From the NCBI GenBank assembly GCA_035690495.1, contig DASSKK010000028.1, positions 1 through 64,000 on the forward strand: a stretch of DNA of 64,000 nucleotides. The letters are read 5' to 3'. A program made the position numbers and the translations under genes. Source of the stretch: DASSKK01 sp035690495. Lineage in GTDB: Bacteria > Actinomycetota > Actinomycetes > Propionibacteriales > Nocardioidaceae. The notes under the pieces were generated by a model, which saw only the letters and a program-made list of their open reading frames with translations, made no database searches and was not told the origin of the DNA. This document shows positions 41,068 through 50,472 of this stretch, piece after piece. The first letter of the stretch is position 1. Every line of letters begins with the position of its first letter.

Positions 41068-43441
41068 CGTCAGCCCCCGACATCGCTGCCGCCTCCATCT
41101 GCTCGGTCGCCACCGCCACGGGTTCTCCCATCGTGACCTCGACCGGCTCGCCGCGGACACTGACCCGCAGGTCCGGGCCGTCGCGCAGTTGCAGGGTCAG
41201 GCGTTCATGGGTTACCTCGACGTCGACACGGCTCCCCCGGATTCTCAAGGAGAACCGCAACGAGGACCATTCCTCGGGCAACCTGGGGTCGAAGCAGATC
41301 TCACCGTCGAAGTCGCGCAACCCGCCGAAGCCGTGGACCAGCGCCATCCAGACCCCGCCGGTCGACGCGATGTGCACCCCCTGGTCGGTGTTGCCGGCGA
41401 CGTCGGCAAGATCCATGAAGAGCGCAAGCCGGAAGTGCTGCATCGCCTGCTGCTGCTCGCCGATCTCCGCCGCGACGATGCTATGCACCGGCGGTGAGAG
41501 CGAGGAGTCACTGGTGGTGAGCGGGTCGTAATAGTCGAAGTTCCGGCGCTTTTGCTCCAAGGCGAACTCGTTTCCCAGCAAGAACATGGCCAGCACGACG
41601 TCGGCCTGCTTGATCACCTGATGTCTGTAGATCGTCAGCGGGTGGTAGTGCAGAAGCAGTGGGTAGTGGTCGTCCGGGGTGTTCTCGAAGTCCCACACCT
41701 CGCGCTCGAGGAACTGCGCGTCCTGCGGGTTCATGCCGCGCTCCTCGTCGTAGGGCACCACCATCGCCGTCGCGGCCCGACGCCACTCCTCGATCTCCCC
41801 CTCGCGCAGACCGACATCGTTGACCAGCACCGCATAGCGATCCGCGTCGACGGTGCGCAGTTCGTCGATCACCGTCGCTGCCACATTGAGGTTCAACCGG
41901 GCCATCAGGTTGGTATAGGTGTTGTCGTTGACCACGGTGGTGTACTCGTCCGGTCCGGTCACCGTGAACAGGTGGAACCGTCCATGATCGTCGTAGAAGC
42001 CAAGGTCCGCCCACATCCGGGCGGTGCCGACAAGGAGGTCGACCCCGATCTCCAGCATCGTCTGGCGGTCCCCGGTGACGTCGACGTACCGCTTCAGGGC
42101 GTGCACGATGTCAGCGTCGAGGTGGTACTGCGCCGTTCCGGCCTGGTAGTACGCCGAGGCCTCCTCGCCGGTGATCGTCCGCCAGGGGAACAGCGCGCCC
42201 GACTGGTTGAGCTCGGCGGCCCGTTCGCGTGCCTTGGGCAGCATGCTGTGCCGGAAGCCGAGCAGGTTCTTGGCGATCCGGGGCTCGGTGTAGCTGAGGA
42301 ACGGCAGCACGAAGACCTCGATGTCCCAGAAGTAGTGGCCCTCGTAGCCCTGCCCGGTCAGCCCCTTGGCCGGGACACCGCTGCCCTCGGCCCGAGCCGT
42401 GGCCTGGAACAGCTGGAAGAGGTTCCAGCGAACTGCCTGCTGCACCTGCGGGTCGCCCTCGACCACCACGTCGCTGCGTTCCCAGAAATCGTCGAGGATG
42501 ACGCGCTGAGCCTGGAGGATCTCCTCGAACCCGGTGGAGACCGCTCGTCGCAGCACCCGGGTCGCGCGCCCCACCAGGTCTTCGGAGGCGGCGCTGCGGG
42601 AGGTGTGGAACGCCGCGAACTTGCGCAGCCGGACCGTGGCACCCTCGTCTGCGTCGATGATGTAGGTCACCTCGCCGACGTTCTCCGAGCACTCGCTGAC
42701 CACCTGGTAGGAACAGTCGGTCTCCATCGCGTGGTCGACCCCACAGCCGAGCGTCATCTTGCTGCTCCGAGTCCGGTAGCCGAACAGCAGCCGCTCGCCC
42801 TCGGCCCGGTGCAGCTCGTTGTGCAACACCGTGTCGTCGAGTGCGCGGACCCTGGGATCGATCTTCCGGACGTTGTGCTCGCCCGGGGCATCTTGCCGAT
42901 TCACCAGCTGGGAGGTGATCACCAGGGGAGCCGAGCCCTTGAGCATCCGCACCTCGAACTCGATCGCGGCCAGATGGCGATAGTGCAGCGACGTCAACCG
43001 CCGGCTGCGCACCTCGACCCGCCTGCCGGACGCGGTCTCCCAGACCAGTCGACGCTCCAGGGTGCCGGAGCGGAAGTCGAGCACCCGCTCATAGGCCGAC
43101 ATGGGCGCCGTAGGCAGGAACAGCGGCTCGTCATCGACGTAGAGCTGGATCATCTTCGGATCGGGGACGTCGACGATCGTCTGTCCGGTGCGGGCCAGCC
43201 CGAAGGCCTGCTCCGCATGAGAGATCGGCCAGGACTCGTGAAAACCGGCGATCAGCGCACTGTGCTCGGACGAAGGCCGCCCCTCATCGTGGTTCCCGCG
43301 CAAACCGAGGTAGCCATTCGCCACGCTGAACAAGGTCTCCGTCTGACCTAGCCGCTCCTCACTGAACCTTTGCTCGACGAGCCGCCACGGGTCCACGGGG
43401 TAGTCGTGACCGGGCAGCAGCTCGGGTACTCGGCGTCGCAC
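41060..43441 (-). CDS. Glycoside hydrolase family 65 disaccharide phosphorylase
   Basis: 793 residues from GTG 43441, full family length. N-terminal beta-sandwich (SVANGYLGLRGNHDEG), helical linker, then the (alpha/alpha)6 barrel with GLTGQGYEGHYFWDIEVFVL, the catalytic Glu in TVTGPDEYTTVVNDN, TYTN, and phosphate-contact region IKQADVVLAMFLL, and a C-terminal beta-sheet. GH65 members phosphorolyse maltose, trehalose, kojibiose or nigerose to glucose plus beta-glucose-1-phosphate; which one is not readable. The coupled mutase completes the pathway. Confidence 0.9.
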   Translation of the reverse strand: MRRRVPELLPGHDYPVDPWRLVEQRFSEERLGQTETLFSVANGYLGLRGNHDEGRPSSEHSALIAGFHESWPISHAEQAFGLARTGQTIVDVPDPKMIQLYVDDEPLFLPTAPMSAYERVLDFRSGTLERRLVWETASGRRVEVRSRRLTSLHYRHLAAIEFEVRMLKGSAPLVITSQLVNRQDAPGEHNVRKIDPRVRALDDTVLHNELHRAEGERLLFGYRTRSSKMTLGCGVDHAMETDCSYQVVSECSENVGEVTYIIDADEGATVRLRKFAAFHTSRSAASEDLVGRATRVLRRAVSTGFEEILQAQRVILDDFWERSDVVVEGDPQVQQAVRWNLFQLFQATARAEGSGVPAKGLTGQGYEGHYFWDIEVFVLPFLSYTEPRIAKNLLGFRHSMLPKARERAAELNQSGALFPWRTITGEEASAYYQAGTAQYHLDADIVHALKRYVDVTGDRQTMLEIGVDLLVGTARMWADLGFYDDHGRFHLFTVTGPDEYTTVVNDNTYTNLMARLNLNVAATVIDELRTVDADRYAVLVNDVGLREGEIEEWRRAATAMVVPYDEERGMNPQDAQFLEREVWDFENTPDDHYPLLLHYHPLTIYRHQVIKQADVVLAMFLLGNEFALEQKRRNFDYYDPLTTSDSSLSPPVHSIVAAEIGEQQQAMQHFRLALFMDLADVAGNTDQGVHIASTGGVWMALVHGFGGLRDFDGEICFDPRLPEEWSSLRFSLRIRGSRVDVEVTHERLTLQLRDGPDLRVSVRGEPVEVTMGEPVAVATEQMEAAAMSGADDE

Positions 43442-43533
43442 ACCACGAATGTAGACACCTGGCGCACAGCTGCCGAGTTCTCGCCCACATCTCCCCCGGG
43501 GGCTGTGCTCCGTGTCATGCTCGGCCTAGGGGC

Positions 43534-44310
43534 ATGCACACGCAGCAGCGATTCGAGGGCAGGCAGCAGATGGCGCGCCAGGGCATCCGCACACGCGTAC
43601 GCCGTGCCGCCGAGCAAGCGCTCGCGGAGCAGCAGTACGTGCGGCCGATCGACGTACTGCTCGGCCTCGGCTGGCTGGCGTCCGCCCATGTCGACGTGTG
43701 GCGACAGGGTCGAATCCCGCACCTCGAGCAGATGGTGCAGGGCAGTCCCGAGAAGGTGGCGCTGGCCATGGACGAGTTCAGCCGCTGGGCCGAGGAGAAC
43801 GGCTTGAGACCCTCGGAGACGGAATACCTGGCGCGCACCAGCGACCGCCGCACGCTCAACTTCACCGCCCTCGCCGACCCGGAGATCGAGCAGGCGTACC
43901 GGACGCACTGGCTCTCACCGGAACTGCCGGACCGACAACGTCAGCGACTCGTCGAGGAGCAGAACCGGCCACCCGAGCTCGTGGCGATCTCCTCGACGAA
44001 GTCGTGGACATGCGACACGTGTCGAGGCGAGTTCGGGGGCGGAGACATCCTGGTCATGCAGGACAACGGTCCGCACTGCCTGGACTGCGTCGGGCTCGGC
44101 CACCTGGACTACCTGGGAGCCGGCAACGCCGCGGTCACCCGCAGGACTCGAAAGCTGAGCGGGACCTCGGTGGTCGTCGTGCGATGGAGCGGTGCGCGCA
44201 AGCGCTACGAACGACAGGGCATCCTTGCCGAGCCGGAGGCGATCGACCGTGCCGAAGAGGAGTGCCTGAGCGAAGACGAGTTGCGTGAAGTCCGACGGTG
44301 GAGGACATGA
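43534..44310 (+). CDS. DUF2293-domain protein
   Basis: 258 residues from ATG 43534. The N-terminal helical part (RPIDVLLGLGWLASAHVDVW) is followed by a zinc-finger-like pair CDTCRGEF ... HCLDC (~148-178). The C-terminal VVVRWSGARKRYERQGILAE and AIDRAEEEC resemble DUF2293. No activity is known. The zinc ribbon plus basic C-terminus suggests nucleic-acid binding, fitting with the NYN RNase-like gene coupled to it by ATGA. Confidence 0.75.
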   Translation: MHTQQRFEGRQQMARQGIRTRVRRAAEQALAEQQYVRPIDVLLGLGWLASAHVDVWRQGRIPHLEQMVQGSPEKVALAMDEFSRWAEENGLRPSETEYLARTSDRRTLNFTALADPEIEQAYRTHWLSPELPDRQRQRLVEEQNRPPELVAISSTKSWTCDTCRGEFGGGDILVMQDNGPHCLDCVGLGHLDYLGAGNAAVTRRTRKLSGTSVVVVRWSGARKRYERQGILAEPEAIDRAEEECLSEDELREVRRWRT

Positions 44311-44708
44311 GCTCGCCGCCCAGGCATGCGGGCGGTCGGCCGGTGCGGGTGCTGGTCGTGGACGGTGCGAACGTCGTGGGGTCCCGCGCCGACGGCTGGT
44401 GGCGTGATCGGGCCGGTGCCGCCCGCAGGTTGCACGAGGAGCTGTCGGTGGCCGACCTGCCGCACGAGTACGTCGTACTGGTGCTGGAAGGCGCCGCGAA
44501 GGCCGGGCATCCGCAGGGGCGGGACGGCCATGTCCGCACGGTTCACGCGCCCAGGTCCGGCGACGACGCCATCGTGCGTGCGGCACGGGACGAGGTCGCT
44601 GCCGGACACGAGGTGGTCGTGGTGACGGCCGATCGGGCGCTGCAAGCCAGGGCGGAGGCTGTCGGCGCCTCGTGTCTGGGGCCGTCCTGGCTGCTCAGCC
44701 ATCTGTGA
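44307..44708 (+). CDS. NYN/PIN-like ribonuclease-fold protein
   Basis: 133 residues from ATG 44307, overlapping the previous stop; GTG 44298 is the alternative. NYN-type acidic motifs are VLVVDGANVVGSRADGW, RSGDDAIVRAA and VVVTADRALQARAEA, which place three Asp residues at a metal site. Probably an RNA nuclease of the YacP type, working with the DUF2293 protein (context inference). Confidence 0.78.
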   Translation: MSSPPRHAGGRPVRVLVVDGANVVGSRADGWWRDRAGAARRLHEELSVADLPHEYVVLVLEGAAKAGHPQGRDGHVRTVHAPRSGDDAIVRAARDEVAAGHEVVVVTADRALQARAEAVGASCLGPSWLLSHL

Positions 44709-44726
44709 TCCGGGCTTGCACGCCAA

Positions 44727-44789
44727 CGGGGCGCATATCAACGCCGAACGGGGCGCATCTCAACGCCGAACGGGGCGCATCTCAACGCC
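44727..44789. repeat. Three tandem 22-bp repeats between convergent genes
   Basis: Units begin at 44727, 44749 and 44771. Each starts cggggcgcat and continues tcaacgcc after one variable position; the third departs after cgcc. They fill the 97-bp gap between the NYN gene stop and the beta-propeller gene stop. Each unit contains ggggcg and cgcc that could pair with the neighbour's. Confidence 0.88.
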
Positions 44790-44805
44790 CCCAGGGGGTC
44801 AGCGG

Positions 44806-46254
44806 TCAGCGGGCGCGGAAGGCGGTGACGCCGGTCAGCGTCGGGACGAACACCCAGTGCCCGCTGACGATCTGCGAGGGGAAGTGCGGCAGCGAGCCGG
44901 CGTGGATGCGCTGCAGCACCTTGCCGGTGCCCAGTGACAGGACGTACAGGTCCCCAGAGAAGCGGTCCGCGACGTAGACGCGGTGGCCGGCGATCACCGG
45001 CGAGCCGTACAGCCCGGACGCGGTCCAGCCCCACCGCAGCGACGACCTGCCGACGTGCAGGGCGCGGATCGCCTGCTGGCCGAGGCACGGCATCAGCACG
45101 GTGTGGCCCACCACCGCCGCGCTGGCGAAGGCCGCGCACCCGTGGACCGTGTCGATCGCCGCGCCAACCCCGCCGAGACGCGGCCTCAGCAGGTAGACGG
45201 TGCCGCGCTTGCCGGCGATCACGATGCGGTGGTTGACCGGGATGGGGGAGGAGGACCCCAGGTCGAGGTCGGCCGCGTTGTCCTCCCGCCACGTGCTCGG
45301 CGCGAACACCGCCAGCCGGCGCAGCCGGACCGGGCTCAGCTCGGTCACCGAGTCGGACTTGTCCCACCGGCCGTTCAGCTCGGCCCCGTTGCCGGTGGCC
45401 AGGTAGACGCTCCCGTTGCGGCCGCGCACCGGCCCCGGTGGCGCCCAGATGCCGGCTTCGCGCGCGGTCGGCACGGCGTAGTGATGAGTGGAGCCCTGGC
45501 CGGTCGTCGGCGTCGTGGTCGCGTAACCGACGTAGTTGTCGCAGTCGCCGGCCAGCCCGCCGAACGCGACGATCACCCGGTTGTCGGTCACCAGCAGGGC
45601 GGATCGCTGCTGCTCTGCCTTGCGGTTGCGGTTCGGGAGTACGTCGAGCCCGCGGTGCCAGCGCCGGTCCCCGGTGCGGGGGCTCAGCGCCCACAGCGTG
45701 TGGTGGCCGCCGAGCGTCTCGGCCACCACGAACACCGAGCCGGTGCGGTGGTCGTAGGCCGGGGTGCCGGTGATGCCGAGCGGATCGATGTTCCCGCACG
45801 GCAGGCCGGACAGCGGCTGCGGTCTGCCCAGGTGCACGCGCCACCGGTGATTGCCGGTGCGCGGGTCGAGGCCGTAGACGTAGTTGCGCTCGGTGGCGAC
45901 GACGAGCGTCCCGTCGACGAGCAGCGGCTCGCCGTACACCGCTCCGCGAAGCCGCTGCGTCCAGGCCCGGTGCAGGGGCTCGCCCGGCGAGGAGGACACG
46001 TGGCCGGCGCGTGACTTCGTGCGGTGGTACGTCGGCCAGTTCGGCAGCGTCGGGCCCGCCCGGGAGGTCGAATCGGACTGCGAGGCGGCGGCGGAGCTCT
46101 TCTCGGTGGGGGTGGCGCTGGACGGCGCGGACGTGCCCGAGCCCGGCGTCGGCGCGGCGTCGTGGCGCCCCGTCTGGTCATCGTTGCCCGCGCACCCGGC
46201 CAGCAGGGCCGAGGCGAGCAGCACCGCCGACCATGCTCCGAGGCGTGCGCGCAT
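44806..46254 (-). CDS. PQQ-like beta-propeller lipoprotein
   Basis: 482 residues from ATG 46254, giving a lipoprotein signal with lipobox LLAGC (Cys ~21). A Ser/Thr/Pro/Ala linker follows, then repeated PQQ-enzyme-like blades (VYGLDPRTGNHRW, LWALSPRTGDRRWH, IRALHVGRSSLRWGW, LYVLSLGTGKVLQ). Surface-anchored propellers of this kind act as scaffolds or binding proteins; no PQQ-dehydrogenase residues are apparent. A frame extension to 46329 lacks a signal peptide and is rejected. Confidence 0.85.
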   Translation of the reverse strand: MRARLGAWSAVLLASALLAGCAGNDDQTGRHDAAPTPGSGTSAPSSATPTEKSSAAASQSDSTSRAGPTLPNWPTYHRTKSRAGHVSSSPGEPLHRAWTQRLRGAVYGEPLLVDGTLVVATERNYVYGLDPRTGNHRWRVHLGRPQPLSGLPCGNIDPLGITGTPAYDHRTGSVFVVAETLGGHHTLWALSPRTGDRRWHRGLDVLPNRNRKAEQQRSALLVTDNRVIVAFGGLAGDCDNYVGYATTTPTTGQGSTHHYAVPTAREAGIWAPPGPVRGRNGSVYLATGNGAELNGRWDKSDSVTELSPVRLRRLAVFAPSTWREDNAADLDLGSSSPIPVNHRIVIAGKRGTVYLLRPRLGGVGAAIDTVHGCAAFASAAVVGHTVLMPCLGQQAIRALHVGRSSLRWGWTASGLYGSPVIAGHRVYVADRFSGDLYVLSLGTGKVLQRIHAGSLPHFPSQIVSGHWVFVPTLTGVTAFRAR

Positions 46255-46388
46255 CCTCCGATTGTGCCTCGGACGCCCGGCCGCGGCGAGGATCAGCGCC
46301 CGTGGTGCGCACGCCTTGTCGGCATGCAACCTGATGGCCCGCCACGGCGTCTTTGACTCGTCGGCGCCTTCCGCGATCGGAGACTCTC

Positions 46389-46943
46389 ATGAGCGTGCTC
46401 ACTCGACTTCTCGGTGCACTCACGGCCGTGGCCGCCTCGGGTGCACTGGCGGCTTCGACCGCGGCCGGCGTCCCGGCAGCCACCGCCTCTTCGTCCGCCC
46501 GGACGGTGCCGTGGTGCACGACCGGGGACGTCTCTGTCCGGCTGGGCCATGGCGACGGCGCTGCCGGCAGCGTCTACTTCCCTCTGGTGCTGCGCAACCA
46601 CACCGGCCACGCATGCCGGACCCGCGGCTACCCGGGCGTGTCCTACGTCGGCGGCGGCAACGGCACGCAGATCGGCGCGCCGGCCGACCGGGTGCGCCCG
46701 GCCCTCCCCGCCGTCCCGCCCCCGGTTGTGCGGCTCGACCCGGGCGAGCGGGCGGTGGCGGTGCTGCGCGAGGTCGACGCGTTGAACTACCCACGCCACC
46801 GGTGCCGGCCCGAACGCACCGACGGGCTCCGCGTCTACCCGCCCGGTGAGTACGCCGCCGCGTTCGTGCCGCAGCACACCGTCGGGTGCCGCAACCACCG
46901 GGTGCACCTGCTCACGGTGGCGCCCTTCCACCACGCCCATTAG
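46389..46943 (+). CDS. Secreted DUF4232-type protein
   Basis: 184 residues from ATG 46389 with signal LTRLLGALTAVAASGALAAS. The mature part (VPWCTTGDVSVRLGHGDGAA, YFPLVLRNHTGHACRTRGYP, GVSYVG) matches the actinobacterial DUF4232 Ig-like domain with paired Cys. Function unknown. The stop overlaps the convergent mannosyltransferase stop by 4 nt. Confidence 0.8.
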   Translation: MSVLTRLLGALTAVAASGALAASTAAGVPAATASSSARTVPWCTTGDVSVRLGHGDGAAGSVYFPLVLRNHTGHACRTRGYPGVSYVGGGNGTQIGAPADRVRPALPAVPPPVVRLDPGERAVAVLREVDALNYPRHRCRPERTDGLRVYPPGEYAAAFVPQHTVGCRNHRVHLLTVAPFHHAH

Positions 46944-48628
46944 ATCCACTGCTTGAACCAAATCCGTTCCAGCCAGTGCGGGGTGCTGATCAGCCCGCCG
47001 GTGTAGATCGGCCAGAACCACGCGAAGTTCACGATCACCAGCACCACGAACGCCCCCGCGAACACGGTGCCCCACTGCCGGCGGCGCGGCGAGGCGTCAC
47101 GGCTCCCCATCAGGTTGCCCAGGCAGAGCGTGATGGCCAGGACGGTGAACGGGATGATCGCGATCGCGTAGTAGGAGAAGATCGGCCGCTGGTCGTAGCG
47201 GATCCACGGCAGCCAGGTGGAAAGCACGCCGACGATGGCCAGGCCGAACCGCCAGTCCCGCTTGCCGATCCAGCCGTAGACGGCGTACAGCAGCGCGATC
47301 ACCCCACCCCACCACAGCGCCGGCGTGCCGAGCAGCAGGATCTGGCGCAGGCAGGTGCTGCCGGCGGGTGCGTCGCAACCGTCCACGCCGGGCTTGATGC
47401 CCAGGTCCGCCTCGACTCCGACCGGCCGGTTCAGGATCAGCCAGCCCTCCGGCTTGGACTGGTAGGTGTGGTGGGCGTGGTTGAGGAACTGGGTGTGGAA
47501 GTCGAACACGTCGACGTGGTAGTTCCACAGCGACCGCAGCGACTGACCCAGCTCGGGGAAGAAGCCGTGCGCGTCGTGCTTGATGTAGTTGCCCCAGTAG
47601 GGGCCGTACTGGGTGTTGGACAGCGCCAGCTCGTAGGCGTGGGCGTTGAGCAGCCAACCGGTCCAGGTGAGCACGTAGACCACGAACGCGACCACTACCA
47701 GGGACACGAACGCCGGCGCCGCGTCGACGACGGCAGCGCGCAGCCGGGCGTTGCGCACGCCGATGCTGCGGCGCGCTCCGGCGTCCCACATCCACACCAG
47801 CAGCCCGAGCGCGGCGAGGGGGAACACCGCGTCCCACTTGCTTCCGCAGGCGAGCCCGAAGCAGACTCCGGCGGCGATGCGCCACGGGCGGAACAGCATC
47901 GTGCGCACCGGCCCCCAGTCCGCGCCGGTCGTCCGGTAGCCGGACGGCACCGCACGCGCCATGCGCAGCCGTCCCCAGTCCCGGTCGGCGACCAGGCAGG
48001 ACACTGCGCAGAGCAGGAAGAACGCCATGAAGATGTCGACCAGGGCCAGCCGGGACAGCACGAACTGCAGCCCGTCGAAGCACAGGAGCAGACCAGCCGT
48101 CGCGCCGAGCAGGGTCGACCCGGTCAGCCTGCGGGCCAGCCGGACCATCACCATCACCATCAGCGCGCCGACGATCGCCGAGGCGAACCGCCAGCCGAAC
48201 GGGTTCATCCCCCAGATCAGCTCGCTGGAGCCGATCAGCCACTTCGCCAGCGGAGGGTGCACCACCATGCTCGGGGTGCTCGTCCACAGACCGTGCAGGT
48301 GCCCGGCGAGGATCTTGTGGTTCGCCCCGTCGACGTACCCGGTGACGAAGCCGTGGTGCACCAGAGACCAGGCGTCCTTGGCGTAGTAGGTCTCGTCGAA
48401 CAGGAACGCGTGTGCGCGTCCGAGCTTCCACAGTCGCAGGAACACCGCGAGCAGCCCGATCCCGACCGTCACCGCCCAGCCGGTGAACGCGTCGCTGCGC
48501 CGCAACGAGGGCACCATCCGTCGGCGCGCGCTCGGAACCGGCCGCCCGTCCGCGGTCCACGACAGCCCCATCGTGCGACGACCCGTCGCGCCGCGTGCCT
48601 CCGGGTGGCGGGAGCGGGTGGTCGTCAC
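46940..48628 (-). CDS. pmt: Protein O-mannosyltransferase (dolichyl-phosphate-mannose type)
   Basis: 562 residues from GTG 48628; ATG 48571 (543 aa) is equally possible. GT39/PMT membrane enzyme with about ten spans. The acidic loop 1 FDETYYAKDAWSLV carries the catalytic DE, and the PPLAKWLI and SRLALVDIFMAFFLL segments are family-typical. It transfers mannose from a polyprenyl carrier to exported proteins. Divergent from rsmI, as in mycobacteria. Confidence 0.92.
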   Translation of the reverse strand: MTTTRSRHPEARGATGRRTMGLSWTADGRPVPSARRRMVPSLRRSDAFTGWAVTVGIGLLAVFLRLWKLGRAHAFLFDETYYAKDAWSLVHHGFVTGYVDGANHKILAGHLHGLWTSTPSMVVHPPLAKWLIGSSELIWGMNPFGWRFASAIVGALMVMVMVRLARRLTGSTLLGATAGLLLCFDGLQFVLSRLALVDIFMAFFLLCAVSCLVADRDWGRLRMARAVPSGYRTTGADWGPVRTMLFRPWRIAAGVCFGLACGSKWDAVFPLAALGLLVWMWDAGARRSIGVRNARLRAAVVDAAPAFVSLVVVAFVVYVLTWTGWLLNAHAYELALSNTQYGPYWGNYIKHDAHGFFPELGQSLRSLWNYHVDVFDFHTQFLNHAHHTYQSKPEGWLILNRPVGVEADLGIKPGVDGCDAPAGSTCLRQILLLGTPALWWGGVIALLYAVYGWIGKRDWRFGLAIVGVLSTWLPWIRYDQRPIFSYYAIAIIPFTVLAITLCLGNLMGSRDASPRRRQWGTVFAGAFVVLVIVNFAWFWPIYTGGLISTPHWLERIWFKQWI

Positions 48629-48702
48629 GCCCGCAACCTTACGGTGGCGTGTGCCGCCTGGCGGGCGACCCGCGCCGGGGCGCACGTGGCTACCATCGGT
48701 CG

Positions 48703-49572
48703 ATGGCGACGAGCAGGATGGCGGGCGTGCTGGTGCTCGCGGCCACGCCGATCGGCCGGATGACCGACGCCTCGCCCCGGCTGGCCGAGGAGCTCGCGGA
48801 GGCCGACGTCGTCGCCGCCGAGGACACCCGCCGGCTGCGTCGGCTGGCCGCAGAGCTCGGCGTGAGCATCGCAGGCCGCGTGCTCTCCTACTTCGACGCC
48901 AACGAGGCGGCACGGACCCCGCAGCTGGTCGACGCGCTGCTCGCAGGCTCACGGGTGCTGCTGGTCACCGATGCCGGGATGCCCTCCGTGTCCGACCCCG
49001 GTTTCCGGCTGGTCGCGGCCGCCGTCCAGCACGACGTACGCGTGACCGCGCTGCCCGGCCCCTCGGCGGTGCTCACCGCGCTGGCCGTGTCCGGGCTGCC
49101 GGTGGACCGGTTCTGCTTCGAGGGCTTCCTGCCCCGCAAGGCCGGCGAGCGCGCCCGCCGGCTGCGGGAGCTGGCCACCGAGCCGCGCACGATGGTCTTC
49201 TTCGAGTCGACGCACCGCATCCACGCGGCGTTGACGGCGATGGCCGAGGCCTTCGACGGGGACCGGCCGGCGGCGGTGTGCCGCGAGCTGACCAAGACCC
49301 ACGAGGAGGTACGTCGTGGGCCGCTGGACATGCTCGCCGACTGGTCCGCCGAAGGTGTCCGCGGCGAGATCACCGTCGTCGTCGGCGGCGCCGTGGACGA
49401 GCGCAACCGTCCCGCGTTGGACCCGGCGGACCCGGGCGACGCGGCGCAGATGGCCGGCCTGGTCACCGAGGAGGAGCAGCGCGGCATCCCTCGCAAGGAG
49501 GCGATCAGACGGGTGGCCGACAGGACCGGTGTGCCCAAGAGGTCGGTCTACGACGCCGTGCACAAGAAGTAA
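48703..49572 (+). CDS. rsmI: 16S rRNA (cytidine-1402-2'-O)-methyltransferase
   Basis: 289 residues from ATG 48703. Tetrapyrrole-methylase fold: VLAATPIGRMTDASPR, AAEDTRRLRRL, LLVTDAGMPSVSDPGFRLV, TALPGPSAVLTALAVSGLP and FFESTHRI. Methylates the decoding-centre C1402 of 16S rRNA with SAM. The C-terminal ~45 residues form the small helical domain GIPRKEAIRRVAD. Confidence 0.94.
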   Translation: MATSRMAGVLVLAATPIGRMTDASPRLAEELAEADVVAAEDTRRLRRLAAELGVSIAGRVLSYFDANEAARTPQLVDALLAGSRVLLVTDAGMPSVSDPGFRLVAAAVQHDVRVTALPGPSAVLTALAVSGLPVDRFCFEGFLPRKAGERARRLRELATEPRTMVFFESTHRIHAALTAMAEAFDGDRPAAVCRELTKTHEEVRRGPLDMLADWSAEGVRGEITVVVGGAVDERNRPALDPADPGDAAQMAGLVTEEEQRGIPRKEAIRRVADRTGVPKRSVYDAVHKK

Positions 49573-49582
49573 CGTGCCTGCC

Positions 49583-50455
49583 ATGGAGGCCGACGGACCC
49601 ACCCGAGCACGCGAGGCCGGTCGCCGCGACCGCAGCCGGCCACCGGACCCGGAGCCGCTGCCGGTCGCGGTGCCCGACAGCCACTGTCACCTCGACATCG
49701 CCGACGGGGAATGGCTGCCGACCGAGCAGGCGCTGGCGCGTGCCGCCGACGCGAACGTGACCCGCATCGTGCAGATCGGCTGCGACCTAACCGGGGCGGC
49801 CTGGGCGGTCCAGGTCGCCGCGAGCCACCCGTCTGTGGTGGCCGGGGTGGCGTTGCACCCCAACGAGGTGCCCCGCCTTGTCGAGCAGGGCGGTCTCGAC
49901 GACGCTTTCGCGCAGATCGAGAGTCTCGCCACCGACAACGAACGGGTCCGCGCGGTCGGCGAGACCGGGCTGGACTACTACCGCACTGGCGAGTCGGGCC
50001 GCGCGGCTCAGCACGACAGCTTCCGCAGGCACGTCGACCTGTCGCGCCGTCTGGGCAAGACGCTGGTGATCCACGACCGGGACGCCCACGACGACGTGCT
50101 GGCGATCCTGGACGAGCAGGGCGTGCCCGACCGGTTCGTGATGCACTGCTTCTCCGGCGGCGCCGACTTCGCGCGGGCCTGCCTGGACCGGGGCGGCTAC
50201 CTGTCGTTCGCAGGCACGGTGACGTTCAAGAACGCCGAGCCGGTCCGCGACGCGCTCCGGTACGCACCGCGGGACCGGGTGCTGGTCGAGACCGACGCGC
50301 CGTACCTGACCCCGACCCCCTACCGCGGACGCCCCAACGCGTCGTACCTCGTGCCGCTCACCGTGCGGTCGATGGCCGAGACCCGCGGGGACGATCTGGC
50401 GGAGCTGTGCGCGGCGATCGACGCGAACACCGACGCGGCGTTCGGCGCCTGGTAG
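49583..50455 (+). CDS. tatD: TatD-family DNase
   Basis: 290 residues from ATG 49583; GTG 49574 is an alternative. A disordered Arg/Pro head precedes the TIM-barrel metal site: DSHCHLD (HxH), GVALHPNEV, GETGLDYYRT (metal Glu), VIHDRDAHDDV, HCFSGGADFARACLDRGGYL and VETDAPYLTP. 3'-5' DNase, perhaps in oxidative damage repair. Part of the rsmI-tatD-rpfB-ksgA-ispE block. Confidence 0.93.
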   Translation: MEADGPTRAREAGRRDRSRPPDPEPLPVAVPDSHCHLDIADGEWLPTEQALARAADANVTRIVQIGCDLTGAAWAVQVAASHPSVVAGVALHPNEVPRLVEQGGLDDAFAQIESLATDNERVRAVGETGLDYYRTGESGRAAQHDSFRRHVDLSRRLGKTLVIHDRDAHDDVLAILDEQGVPDRFVMHCFSGGADFARACLDRGGYLSFAGTVTFKNAEPVRDALRYAPRDRVLVETDAPYLTPTPYRGRPNASYLVPLTVRSMAETRGDDLAELCAAIDANTDAAFGAW

Positions 50456-50472
50456 CCGGCCGCGCGGACGAC

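Noticed and set aside
44727..44789. CRISPR array
   Set aside because: The repeats are directly adjacent with no spacers and there are no cas genes; simple tandem repeats.
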